DNA from: Zygosaccharomyces rouxii
Taxonomy: Eukaryota > Ascomycota > Saccharomycetes > Saccharomycetales > Saccharomycetaceae
Assembly: GCF_000026365.1 (NCBI RefSeq)
Contig: NC_012994.1
Location: forward strand, 372,001 to 436,000
DNA: 64,000 nucleotides
Direction: 5' to 3'
In this document: positions 50,401-59,804 of the stretch, one piece after another
Layout of the letters: each line of letters opens with the position of its first letter
Numbering within the stretch: the first letter of the stretch is position 1
Translations under genes and position numbers: made by a program
Notes under the pieces: generated by a model
Databases searched by the model: none
What the model was told of the DNA's origin: nothing
What the model saw: the letters and a program-made list of their open reading frames with translations, nothing else

Positions 50401-51310
50401 GTCAGGACAAAACAACGCGGACACGAGGCTTAAAACCGAAGAACAGGAACGGCCTGAAGGTGCTTCCATCGTTTCTAACGCTCATGCATCTAATGCATCT
50501 AATACCGAGGGCAGTGCGGAATGCGCCGTTGTTGGTGGTGATAAGGACAGTAAGTCCGCATCTCATATCGAGGGCAACGAGGGAGGCACCGTTAGGCCGC
50601 ACGTTGCGAGAGAAATATCGACTAATGAAGAAGACGGTTCCGACGCGGGAAATCTATCTGCTGCAACTGATGCGAATACTACCGATGACTCCGATCTCCA
50701 CTCTGAGCGCCATTCTACGTCCCTCACTAGTGGTAGCACTGAAAATGCCGAAAAATCTGCAGGGAAGCGAGAGGCAGAATATGATAATGGAATTAAAGAT
50801 TCAAACCGAAACAAAGATAAATTAAAAGACTGCCAAGACAATTATGAAGAAACGAATACAATAAAAACGACCGAACAAAAGCAGCACCAAAAGCCACCAC
50901 AGATAACTCCGCCATTGCAACAAGAAGAAGAAAAACAACAAGCCGTTTCTAAAATCGATGCAGAAACTGAAGCTATTTTGAAAGGATTAGATAATCCTCA
51001 AGAACTGTTGAAGGAATTAGAAGCAGAACGCCGCAAAGAGCCTGTCTTTATCTTAACTTCCTTGGCAGGAGGCGGCTTTCATATTATACCACGCACGAAT
51101 CGTCTGGCTACCATTCTACAAGCCAACAGAATTGAGTTTTCCTACAAAGATTTGGGCACCGATCCACAGGCTCGCAATCTGTGGAAGGCTCATGCTCAAG
51201 GGAAACAATTACCAGGACTAGTACGTGGATCCGATGTTATTGGCAATTGGCAGGACGTCGAAGATGCAAATGAGGAGTACCGCCTCGAAGAAATTCTATA
51301 TAGTCTTTAA
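47461..51310 (+). CDS. AIP5: AIP5/YFR016C-like actin-assembly protein in two overlapping frames (likely +1 frameshift)
   Basis: The first frame (47461-48420) codes 319 residues. The second is open from 48284 to 51310. A single +1 shift at GCG-AGG-C (48406-48412) joins them into 1282 residues, close to Aip5 (about 1233). The first part is acidic and Ser-rich, with REYLRSLSRSLSRDP near residue 220. The second has twelve 21-residue repeats (49019-49740), a long disordered acidic region, and a C-terminal glutaredoxin-like domain with FILTSLAGGGFHIIPRTNR, DLGTDPQARNLW and LPGLVRG. This domain lacks the CxxC pair, so it is not a redox enzyme. Aip5 helps formin Bni1 and Bud6-type actin nucleation at polarity sites. 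The gene precedes GSY and CMK, as YFR016C-YFR014C do. A mutation or sequence error could also explain the split. Confidence 0.85.
48406..48412 (+). promoter_or_regulatory. Putative programmed +1 frameshift site GCG-AGG-C
   Basis: In frame 0 the codons read GAA GCG AGG CAT CTT TGA. GCG in the P site with AGG, a codon read by a rare tRNA, in the A site and C next is a heptamer type known to promote +1 shifts in yeast (Ty1 uses CUU-AGG-C, Ty3 GCG-AGU-U). The shift skips A48409 and continues GGC ATC TTT GAG. A second +1-prone context, CTT-TGA-G, lies at the stop itself. Confidence 0.7.
49019..49740 (+). repeat. Twelve tandem 63-base coding repeats in AIP5-like gene
   Basis: Units read AEKSIPSDDRTQKDQHAQAA, usually 21 residues: ten full units and two truncated ones where a deletion joined units near 49630. 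Units differ at a few positions, and alternate between Gln-Pro and Gln-His endings. The unit length is a multiple of three, so the other frames and the complementary strand also stay open here (for example minus strand 49095-49700) without being genes. Confidence 0.9.
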
Positions 51311-51384
51311 CTGCACTCTACCGAGTATTCTATAGCTTAACCTTCAATTCAAATAGAACCCCACGCACCTACGTCATTGTTACG

Positions 51385-51411
51385 CTTTTCGAATTTCGAA
51401 TATTCGAAAAG
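51385..51411. repeat. Inverted repeat of TTCGAA units
   Basis: Nine-base arms CTTTTCGAA (51385-51393) and TTCGAAAAG (51403-51411) flank a third TTCGAA. The perfect palindrome 51394-51409 lies inside. It could be a binding site, or the 3' end hairpin of the AIP5-like transcript. Confidence 0.7.
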
Positions 51412-52202
51412 AAACATCTTCAAACTTCGAATCCTATTCATCGCTGGATACTTGACTCTAATGCCCAGGAAAAAACTTTCATGACGTAGCCCTAGACGCT
51501 GTTGTGGCTGTGTGTCCCGATTTCTCCCCTCACTCCGGCGCTGCCACACTGATTTTTGTCCCCAGCTATATGTCTATCTTCCCCTCTGCATTGCGTATTT
51601 GTCCTTCCACACGTCTTCGGACACCGGAGCTACCAACTATCCGATGTTTTCCACGCACGATCGTTCCGTAAATGATAACGTTCTCTTAACTCATCGCAGA
51701 TGACTGCCTGGATTTCTTTCCTTCCTTGACTCCCACGGTTCACTGCTTCCCTCTCGGTCAATCTTCCACTGTTCCCTGCGTAGGACAAAGAGGAACAACA
51801 TGATAATGAAATGATGGATGGATGATGATTCAGCGTTCAACATGCTCCCTTTCTTCCTACGCCCTCTTCTAGGAAACTAGACCCAGCACCACTATTGTAT
51901 TATTTTTCCAATCCAGATTCATCCTTCTGCCTACCCTTTTGGGTACAGGGGGATAAAAAAGAAACGTCACCGCATAATTCCAATGTTCTCCTAACGAAGA
52001 GCGAAAGAAGTCTGCCTCCGTCTTTCCTCCTGGTATCGGCCGCCTATGCCGGTAACAGGTTAACAAGGAAATGTTACTCAAGAGTATAAATAATGTGGAC
52101 AAATGCAGGTGTGCGATATCCCTGGTATATCTGGGACGTGTTAAGGTAGAATTTCAAAGGAGTACTTGGCGAAAAAGAAAGGGTTTAACAGAGCTGTAAT
52201 AC

Positions 52203-52275
52203 CATACATATATTATACTATACTGTACAATACTGTACAACACCATACTATACTATACTACACCATACTCTATAA
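52203..52275. repeat. Short tandem repeat of CATACTATA / TACTGTACAA
   Basis: Degenerate 5-10 base units in the upstream region of the AraC-type gene. It looks like microsatellite drift. Confidence 0.65.
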
Positions 52276-52444
52276 ACAACAATATACTTCGGATACACGG
52301 CAAGTATACCCGCTGCGATACGCATTTTTTCTACAATAATCAAGGAAAGAATTGGTAAGTTAGTATTGGTCATTTGAAACTGTGGTATTCTACTGTGAAA
52401 CTATTCTGCTATACATTGAGTAGGGGAGTGATTTACAAAACAAA

Positions 52445-54691
52445 ATGTCAATCAAGGAAATTGCATTGGACTTAACGGTTTTTACACTTACCAGTGTAAA
52501 TGATGCTATTTCTTTCAAACCACAACTCTGTTTCGAAGTTCCCAAGCAGGACTATCAACAGTTGAAAGAAGATTATATTAATTTTACCGGAACTTCCATA
52601 CGAAAGAATCGGTCAAAATTATTTTTCCTGCCCACGAATGTATCCGACGAACTACAAAAATTAAATGCAAGTGTACCGGAGAGTGCGAAACGAGTTCCTA
52701 ATGACGGTAGGGTTTATTATAAAAACAGACTCATTACTGAATTAGACTATGAGAACGTTAAGCGCGTAGAGACGGCATGTGCATTTATTGCCTATACTGC
52801 GTTAAATTCGTTTGTACATTTTGAGACGGATGTCAAGGGTAATGCTAGCGGTAATGGTGATCATGAATCAGTCCCCATGGTCAGTACCGTCTCAGCCGGT
52901 ACCAACACTGGCAGTAGTGGTTCAAGTGTTGACATTGATGGTACCAGCAGTAATACTGTTGGAAATGGCGGTGATGATGACGATGAAAATGAGGAAGTGT
53001 CATCGAGTGAAAGCGTTACAAGGGCATTGAAAAAGGGAAATATTCTTGGATTCCGCGAATTAGGACATCTTGTTGGAATTACACCTTGGCATTTTCATCG
53101 TGTCTTTAAAGTCATTACTGGTTTAACGATTAGAGAATACGGTCAATTATGCGTCGAATTCATCAAAAAGAATAAGGAACTAATTAATGCCTGTAGAGTT
53201 CGTGTGGTAAGGTTTAAATTGACTGAACATTATTCTTGCCTAGATGATACACATTTCCTCAGAGATGGTGGTCTCCAGTATCCTGCAACGGAAAACGTCG
53301 TCTTACTGCCCGATTATTTCATTGATCCAAATAAATCCAAGGAATTCAAAAAGAGAAAAAGTAGTACAAAACCGGTACAAGAAGAGGTTAATTATGGTGT
53401 AACCCAAAGGTCACAGATACGCAAAAGACGTAGTTCAGTAGTGTACGGTAGAATTCAACGTGCATCTCAAAATACAATTACGTCCAATTCGTTGAACGAC
53501 TGTTTAACTTCACCAACAACAACGAGAAGGTCGGTTTCTTTCCCACGCTCAGACGAGGAGAATATTAATTATAATTATGATTACGGCTACAACTATAAGA
53601 ATGACGGCAATGACAACGTCAATGGTAATAATATTATTGACAGCAATTTCGGAAATCAAATTGAAAATGATACTTTTAACAATTATCACTATTCGAATAC
53701 TACAACCAATAATAATTTTGATAATGATACCGACGAGTCCACGTCAGCTTCGAGCGATTGGGAAAGACCAATTCAAAATGTTTTTCCACCATTATCGATG
53801 GCAACACCAAGACCTACGTCTCCTGCAATTACTTCAAGGAAAAATAGTATTATTTCAATTGGTAGTGCAGGGGCTGCTGCTTCAGCTTCAAACAATAAAG
53901 TTTCTAAAAAGGGCGGGAACCTAATGGAAGCTCATAGAAGGAATCGTAGTGATGGTTTAGGTTTGAATTTAGATTCTTTGCGAGACGGAAGCATCGACCA
54001 TAAGTTGAGTATGGCAACCACGTCGGCAGGAACGGCAGTTGGAGGTGATAACGGCAATGCTAACACATCAACTATAGAATTTAACAACAATATATTTCAA
54101 AATGATGATGCTGAGGATGTGGATTTTACTAATCTGGATTATAATAGTTCAAACAACATATTTCAAAAACAGTTCAAGTTAGATCCAAAATATCCGTACC
54201 CAAGTAATAGTAGTGACACTAATGTTGACAGTAAAGCAAACAGTGTCAGTCGTTCTAGTGGGTCTGCAGCAGCTGCAGCCATAGCAGCATTTAGTGGTGT
54301 GAATGGTAACGGGAATAACAACGACAGTAATGGTAACTCTGGTATGGAGGGTGTTCCATCAATGACTGATATCTCCCTATTCAACAATTCACTACTAGAA
54401 CAGACAACTACTCCAGCCGCAAGTTTACTGCTTGATACAGATCCAACAAGTGCAAGTACGGGAATTCAAGAAGAACTTGATGTTGACACCTTACTTAATA
54501 ATAGTAGTTCATTATTAGACGAGCTAGTACCGTTTAGTTCCCATCCTCATCACCATCATAATCATCAACCACAACGTAAAGATGGTATTGCTGCAGGCGA
54601 ACTATTCAGCATGCCAGAGGAAAATGAATTATTTGACACATTAAACGGTGATCTATTAGCTGGTGATGCCCTTTTGAGCTTTGAACATTAA
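52445..54691 (+). CDS. Protein with AraC/Ada-type helix-turn-helix and long disordered tail
   Basis: 748 residues. An N-terminal domain of about 130 residues (start MSIKEIALDLTVFTLTSVND) is unrecognised; it lacks the Cys ligands of an Ada zinc domain. After an acidic Ser/Asp linker, residues about 185-245 read LKKGNILGFRELGHLVGITP, then WHFHRVFKVITGLTIREYGQ, which is a textbook AraC/Ada second helix-turn-helix with the conserved PxxFxxxFKxxxG-like core. The rest is rich in Asn, Ser and Asp, with poly-Asn tracts, an Ala run near residue 610 and acidic hydrophobic ends, like an activation domain. This looks like a transcription factor. AraC-type HTH domains are rare in eukaryotes, though some fungi have Ada-type proteins. 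I know no S. cerevisiae gene between AIP5 and GSY1. Confidence 0.82.
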   Translation: MSIKEIALDLTVFTLTSVNDAISFKPQLCFEVPKQDYQQLKEDYINFTGTSIRKNRSKLFFLPTNVSDELQKLNASVPESAKRVPNDGRVYYKNRLITELDYENVKRVETACAFIAYTALNSFVHFETDVKGNASGNGDHESVPMVSTVSAGTNTGSSGSSVDIDGTSSNTVGNGGDDDDENEEVSSSESVTRALKKGNILGFRELGHLVGITPWHFHRVFKVITGLTIREYGQLCVEFIKKNKELINACRVRVVRFKLTEHYSCLDDTHFLRDGGLQYPATENVVLLPDYFIDPNKSKEFKKRKSSTKPVQEEVNYGVTQRSQIRKRRSSVVYGRIQRASQNTITSNSLNDCLTSPTTTRRSVSFPRSDEENINYNYDYGYNYKNDGNDNVNGNNIIDSNFGNQIENDTFNNYHYSNTTTNNNFDNDTDESTSASSDWERPIQNVFPPLSMATPRPTSPAITSRKNSIISIGSAGAAASASNNKVSKKGGNLMEAHRRNRSDGLGLNLDSLRDGSIDHKLSMATTSAGTAVGGDNGNANTSTIEFNNNIFQNDDAEDVDFTNLDYNSSNNIFQKQFKLDPKYPYPSNSSDTNVDSKANSVSRSSGSAAAAAIAAFSGVNGNGNNNDSNGNSGMEGVPSMTDISLFNNSLLEQTTTPAASLLLDTDPTSASTGIQEELDVDTLLNNSSSLLDELVPFSSHPHHHHNHQPQRKDGIAAGELFSMPEENELFDTLNGDLLAGDALLSFEH

Positions 54692-55411
54692 CCTACTACC
54701 AAACCAATCAACAATTAACGAGACATTTGATTTCACTGAAAACAGAAAAGAATTACTACAAGTAATAATAATAATAGTAATAATAACAATAATGATAATG
54801 ATATTAATGGCAATCATAATATCACCTTATTTGTATACTATGGGAGGATTTGAACTAATTAATTAATGAATAACGGCATATACATGCTCTTGTACAAAGT
54901 TTCGATTAATGTAACGCTGCAGCATTATTACTACTGCCGGTACCAACAGCCTCGTACAAAGTGCACAATCGTTCCTGCAGGCCCCCTTTGTAACGCCGTA
55001 CGACTAATATGCATTCGATCAGCCGTTCTACCATGTACTATTAAAAACTTAGTAAAATCCAACAACTCCCTTTTTTGTCTTATTTCTGTTTAGCCCCTTG
55101 GCCTCCCTTTCCTTATTAGTTCAGTACCCCAACTGCCCCAACGGTTCTTAGAATGTGTCCTAAAAAAAGCTTTGTTCTTTTTCCTTCTTTTTTCTTCGTT
55201 CCTGCACGGAACCCAATCTAGAAACCTGGCTTGGTTACGCCTTGATTCAAACGACGACGACGCTTCTTTGCCATATTTGGAACACGTATGTACAGTCAAG
55301 AATATTATACTACCGAAGGCTGAAGGCAGAACTCCGAACTAGTGTTACCCGCCCACACTGTTTTACTACCCTCACATCACGTGGAGCCCCAAAACCGAAT
55401 TAAAGATTCTC

Positions 55412-55451
55412 CCCCTCCCCCCTTCCCCGCGCCCCTTATTTTCTGACCCCT
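55412..55451 (+). promoter_or_regulatory. Cluster of four CCCCT stress-response elements
   Basis: CCCCT cores at 55412-55416, 55419-55423, 55432-55436 and 55447-55451, upstream of the glycogen synthase gene. STREs bind Msn2/Msn4; stress control of GSY2 in S. cerevisiae is known. Part of the cluster is a general C-rich tract, so not every core need act. Confidence 0.6.
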
Positions 55452-55514
55452 CCTTCTGCCGTAAAGATTCATGTTAGTCTCATATGGAACGTCATCTCAG
55501 GAGGAGCGCGGGTG

Positions 55515-55522
55515 TATATAAA
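55515..55522 (+). promoter_or_regulatory. TATA box of glycogen synthase gene
   Basis: TATATAAA, 105 bases upstream of the ATG and downstream of the STRE cluster. Confidence 0.7.
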
Positions 55523-55627
55523 GGGAGGCAAAAGTAGTCTTACCGGGTGGAGGAACAAAGGTTATGGCGGTAAAGGTATTGATTGATAAAGGAAATATAA
55601 TAACAATTATAATAAAACGTAGAATAT

Positions 55628-57745
55628 ATGGGACGTGATTTGCAGAATAGTTTGGTGTTCGAGGTCGCTACTGAAGTCGCTAATAGGGTTGGCGGCATAT
55701 ACTCGGTCTTAAAATCGAAGGCGCCAGTTACTGTCGCTCAGTATGGCGACAACTATACGCTAATGGGGCCACTAAATAATGGCACCTGGCAGAGTGAAGT
55801 AGAAGAATTAGATTGGACTGCTAATGAAACGTTCACCGAAGAGCTAAGACCATTACAAAGCGTTTTAAAATCGATGCATTCAAGAGGTGTAAGATTTGTT
55901 TTTGGTAGATGGTTAATTGACGGTTCGCCTAGAGTAATCTTGTTTAAGTTAGATTCTGTTCGGGGGTTCTTAAACGAATGGAAGGGAGATCTTTGGTCGT
56001 TAGTTGGAATTCCATCACCTGAACACGATCCAGAGACGGATGATGCTATTATCTTGGGTTACATGGTTGCTTGGTTCTTGGGAGAATTAGCGCACTTGGA
56101 TCATAAACATACAATTGTCACACATTGTCATGAATGGTTAGCTAGTGTAGCACTACCCTTGTGTCGTAAGAGAAGAATTGATGTTGTTACGATTTTTACT
56201 ACGCATGCAACTCTTTTAGGTCGTTATCTTTGTGCTGCAGGTAATATTGATTTTTATAACAATTTGGCACATTTTGATGTTGATCATGAAGCTGGTAAAA
56301 GGGGTATTTACCACAGATATTGTATTGAAAGAGCAGCAGCACATACTGCAGATGTTTTCACTACTGTTTCGCAAATCACTGCATTAGAAGCTGAATATCT
56401 TTTAAAAAGAAAACCTGACGGAATTCTGCCCAATGGTTTAAATGTTGTCAAGTTTCAAGCAGTTCATGAGTTTCAAAATTTACACGCAATACAGAAGGAA
56501 AAGATTAATGAGTTCGTCAGAGGTCACTTCCACGGATGTTTTGATTTTGATTTAGATAATACGCTTTATTTTTTTACCGCTGGTAGGTATGAATACAAGA
56601 ATAAGGGAGCAGATATGTTTATTGAGGCATTAGCAAGATTAAACTATCGTTTGAAAGTTAGTGGATCTAAAAAGACGGTTGTTGCATTTATAATCATGCC
56701 AGCAAAAAATAAATCATTTACAGTAGAAGCACTTAAATCTCAAGCTGCAGTTAAAGCATTAGAAAATTCTGTTGCGGAAGTTACTAGATCGATTGGTAAA
56801 CGTATGTTTGAATATGCAATGAGATATCCGCACATGGGGGTTCATTCTGAAATTCCACAAGATTTGGATGAATTATTAAGGCCTTCAGATAAAATTTTAC
56901 TAAAGAAGAGAGTTTTTGGTCTTAGAAGAGCTGAAGGTGAATTGCCACCGGTAGTAACGCATAATATGGTGGACGATGCTAATGACCCAATTTTAAATCA
57001 AATTAGACATGTTGCACTTTTCAATCATTCTTCTGATCCTGTAAAAATTATTTTTCATCCTGAATTTTTAAATCAAAACAATCCAATTTTAGGCTTAGAT
57101 TATGATGAATTCGTCCGCGGTTGTCATTTAGGTGTTTTCCCATCATATTATGAACCATGGGGCTATACACCCGCTGAATGTACAGTTATGGGAGTTCCAT
57201 CTATAACTACAAATCTATCAGGGTTTGGTGCTTATATGGAAGATTTAATTGAAGTGGATCAAGCAAAGGATTATGGTATTTACATTGTCGATCGTCGTTT
57301 TAAGGCTCCTGAAGAATCCGTTGAACAATTAGTCGATTACATGGAAGATTTCTGTAAGAAAAACAGAAGGCAAAGAATTAACCAAAGAAATAGAACTGAA
57401 CGTTTAAGCGATTTACTAGATTGGAGACGTATGGGTTTGGAATACGTTAAAGCTAAGCAACTAGCATTGCGTAGAGCTTATCCAGAGTCTTTCCGCCAAT
57501 TAGTGGGTGAAGAATTAAATGATTTGAATATGGAAACTTTAGCAGGCGATAAGAAAATTAAAATTGCAAGACCATTAAGTGTTCCAGGATCACCTCGCGA
57601 CAGAGCCAATAGCGTTAGTAGTGCCGTCTACATGACTCCCGGTGATCTTGGAACTTTACAAGACGCTAATAATGCCGATGACTATTTTTCACTAGCCGTA
57701 GACGATAAGGAAGATGAGGAAGATCGCGTCTATTATGACGAATGA
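55628..57745 (+). CDS. GSY2: Glycogen synthase (Gsy1/Gsy2)
   Basis: A GT3-family enzyme that extends glycogen from UDP-glucose. It has 705 residues, the Gsy2 length (Gsy1 about 708). Seen are the N-terminal [20 protein letters not shown] with the substrate-loop Gly, [13 protein letters not shown], the catalytic [14 protein letters not shown] stretch with both Glu residues (about 510-520), and the Arg cluster [18 protein letters not shown] (about 580-592) that binds glucose-6-phosphate. The C-terminal tail [18 protein letters not shown] with a later Thr-Pro carries the phosphorylation sites used for inhibition. In S. cerevisiae GSY1 lies next to AIP5 and CMK1, and GSY2 follows HAP1-YLR257W, so this single gene stands for both. 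A calmodulin-dependent kinase gene follows. Confidence 0.98.
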   Translation: MGRDLQNSLVFEVATEVANRVGGIYSVLKSKAPVTVAQYGDNYTLMGPLNNGTWQSEVEELDWTANETFTEELRPLQSVLKSMHSRGVRFVFGRWLIDGSPRVILFKLDSVRGFLNEWKGDLWSLVGIPSPEHDPETDDAIILGYMVAWFLGELAHLDHKHTIVTHCHEWLASVALPLCRKRRIDVVTIFTTHATLLGRYLCAAGNIDFYNNLAHFDVDHEAGKRGIYHRYCIERAAAHTADVFTTVSQITALEAEYLLKRKPDGILPNGLNVVKFQAVHEFQNLHAIQKEKINEFVRGHFHGCFDFDLDNTLYFFTAGRYEYKNKGADMFIEALARLNYRLKVSGSKKTVVAFIIMPAKNKSFTVEALKSQAAVKALENSVAEVTRSIGKRMFEYAMRYPHMGVHSEIPQDLDELLRPSDKILLKKRVFGLRRAEGELPPVVTHNMVDDANDPILNQIRHVALFNHSSDPVKIIFHPEFLNQNNPILGLDYDEFVRGCHLGVFPSYYEPWGYTPAECTVMGVPSITTNLSGFGAYMEDLIEVDQAKDYGIYIVDRRFKAPEESVEQLVDYMEDFCKKNRRQRINQRNRTERLSDLLDWRRMGLEYVKAKQLALRRAYPESFRQLVGEELNDLNMETLAGDKKIKIARPLSVPGSPRDRANSVSSAVYMTPGDLGTLQDANNADDYFSLAVDDKEDEEDRVYYDE

Positions 57746-58270
57746 TCAATCAAATCTAACGTTCCGTTGTAACCCTAGACGTGCAAAACAATAACAAAAA
57801 AAAAAACAACGTTATCAATCAAACGAACATTATCAAGAAACGAATTAAAAAAAATAGAGGAAGCATGACTTGTATATGTAAAATGCCTACCATTTAAGCA
57901 TTATCGTCATAATCATCGTCATCGTCATAGTTGGGATTATCATTCAAACGCTTTTGCTAATTCAATAATAAGAGGAATAATAATAATAGTCAACATAATA
58001 GTAATCATAATATAATAATGATAATAATACGTATTATAAATAAGCATAATTATGCCATCGCGACTTTTCGTTGCTGCTGAATCCCTTTGCGATGGGATCT
58101 TCATCAACATAGAAAAGAAAATTAAAGAAGGCGAAGAAACATAGAAGAAAAGAAGGTTAAGATTAAGGATATAACTGAAACGGACTTCTTAAGAACCTTT
58201 TATTTTGACAAAACTTTGATATCATTACAAAAGGTTAGTTACAAACAATTAACGTGTAGGTAGGGAAGCA
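57746..58270. other. Upstream region of CMK gene, no gene seen
   Basis: 525 bases, very AT-rich, with CATCGT/ATA-type triplet repeats near 57905-58035 and A runs. A minus-strand 19-codon open stretch ending near 57899 is Asp-rich only because of the triplet repeat. Confidence 0.55.
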
Positions 58271-59686
58271 ATGGATAGCTCTACAAAAGATAATTCTCAT
58301 CATAATTCTCACAGCGAAGAAGCTAATCATTCTGATACCCAAGATGGTGAACTTGTTGCCCCTAATCATGTGGGAGGAAATAAAGTTAGTAAATTGCTTT
58401 ACAAGTTAAGTGGACAGCCTGAATCTTACATTAATAAAAGAGATTATGTCTTCGGTAGAACTTTAGGTGCTGGTACATTTGGTATAGTTAGACAGGCAAG
58501 AAGATATTCTACAAAGCAAAATGTCGCCGTTAAGATTCTTTTAAAGAAGGCCCTTAAGGGGAATGATGTTCAGCTACAAATGCTATATGACGAATTGTCA
58601 ATCTTACAAAAACTTCGCCATCCAAATATTGTTCGTTTTGAAGATTGGTTTGAATCAAAGGATAAGTTTTATATCGTTACTCAATTGGCAACTGGTGGTG
58701 AATTATTCGACAGAATTATTGCCAAGGGTCACTTTACAGAGGAGGATGCAGTTAAAATCGTGGTTCAAATGTTAAATGCAGTTGAATACATGCATTCAGA
58801 AAATATTGTTCACAGAGATTTGAAACCTGAAAATATTCTTTATATTGATCCATCGGATGATTCTCCACTAGTGATTGCAGATTTTGGTATTGCCAAAGAA
58901 TTACACAACAATGATGAATTGATCTTCAAGGCCGCTGGTTCTCTTGGCTATGTGGCACCTGAAGTGCTAACTACTAATGGCCATGGTAAACCATGTGACA
59001 TTTGGTCTCTAGGTGTCATCACCTATACTTTACTATGTGGATACTCTCCTTTTGTTGCTGAATCTGTTGAAGGATTTTTAGAAGAAGTAGCTAAAGATCG
59101 ATACCCTGTAAAGTTTCACGAACAGTACTGGAGTAAAATTTCTACAGAGGCCAGAAGATTCATTCTAAGAGCGCTAGAGATAAACCCACAGTATAGACCA
59201 ACAGCATCAGAATTGTTATGCGATCCATGGATTACAAGTAAGAGTAATTACACTCATGATTTGTTGCCACATGTCAAGAAACAATTCGATGCTCGCAAGA
59301 AATTCCGTGATGTGGTGGAAATTGTTAAATTGAATAACAGAATCGATAAATTGAGAAACATGTACTGTGAAGGATCAGAAGAAGAGGAAGATTTGCAAGG
59401 GAATGATCTATCACCTCATAAATCTTTGCTCGATTCTCTTAAAGATTTGAGCCTACAACAACCTGATAGAGCAGCCTCTACACCTGGAACATCATCATCG
59501 CAGAGTCATGATGAATTAAAATCTTCATTAACACAGAGCGCGTTTGCTCAATTGGTTAAAGCTGCTACTACGAATACTGACAAGGTGTTGAATTATAAGG
59601 ACCCCTTGGCGGCTAAATCAGAAGAGGCAGAGGCTGAAGCAGAAAAACGAGAAGCTGCTAAGGCCAAGAGTGATTTGAAAAAGTGA
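58271..59686 (+). CDS. CMK1: Calmodulin-dependent protein kinase (Cmk1/Cmk2)
   Basis: 471 residues (S. cerevisiae about 446). The kinase domain spans about residues 58-320: glycine loop [13 protein letters not shown]-site [11 protein letters not shown], catalytic loop [18 protein letters not shown] and the [11 protein letters not shown] activation-end region. The downstream autoinhibitory/calmodulin-binding segment is a basic amphipathic helix near residues 335-360 ([20 protein letters not shown]). Unlike mammalian CaMKI, the activation segment ([13 protein letters not shown]) lacks a Thr at the usual upstream-kinase site, which would mean activation by calmodulin and autophosphorylation alone. 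The C-terminal tail ends in a Glu/Ala/Lys-rich helix. The gene stands between GSY and IOC3, the YFR015C-YFR013W arrangement. Confidence 0.95.
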   Translation: MDSSTKDNSHHNSHSEEANHSDTQDGELVAPNHVGGNKVSKLLYKLSGQPESYINKRDYVFGRTLGAGTFGIVRQARRYSTKQNVAVKILLKKALKGNDVQLQMLYDELSILQKLRHPNIVRFEDWFESKDKFYIVTQLATGGELFDRIIAKGHFTEEDAVKIVVQMLNAVEYMHSENIVHRDLKPENILYIDPSDDSPLVIADFGIAKELHNNDELIFKAAGSLGYVAPEVLTTNGHGKPCDIWSLGVITYTLLCGYSPFVAESVEGFLEEVAKDRYPVKFHEQYWSKISTEARRFILRALEINPQYRPTASELLCDPWITSKSNYTHDLLPHVKKQFDARKKFRDVVEIVKLNNRIDKLRNMYCEGSEEEEDLQGNDLSPHKSLLDSLKDLSLQQPDRAASTPGTSSSQSHDELKSSLTQSAFAQLVKAATTNTDKVLNYKDPLAAKSEEAEAEAEKREAAKAKSDLKK

Positions 59687-59804
59687 ATTGACTCTTCATT
59701 CTCTTCAACTTCAATAGTCATTACACCTAATGTAGATTACAGAAGTTCTCTTTAATGCATACAGGAACCCTTTTTGTTTCTGCTTTTTTACACATATACA
59801 TAAT

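Larger units (their letters stand above)
51311..52444. other. Long upstream region of AraC-type HTH gene, with repeats
   Basis: 1.1 kb without a convincing gene. Notable are four TTCGAA sites at 51388-51430, including the 16-base palindrome 51394-51409, and a CATACTATA/TACTGTACAA short repeat near 52203-52275. A long upstream region is common for regulators of this kind in yeast, but no site is assigned. Confidence 0.55.
54692..55627. other. Glycogen synthase promoter region
   Basis: 936 bases. It includes AAT-type repeats near 54770-54800 (3' flank of the HTH gene), STRE cores (55412-55451), and a TATA box 105 bases before the GSY start. No other gene is supported. Confidence 0.6.

Noticed and set aside
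57899..57960. Minus-strand Asp-rich open tail (NDNPNYDDDDDYDDNA)
   Set aside because: Produced by a GAT/CAT triplet repeat; only about 19 codons and no splice signals to link it to an exon.
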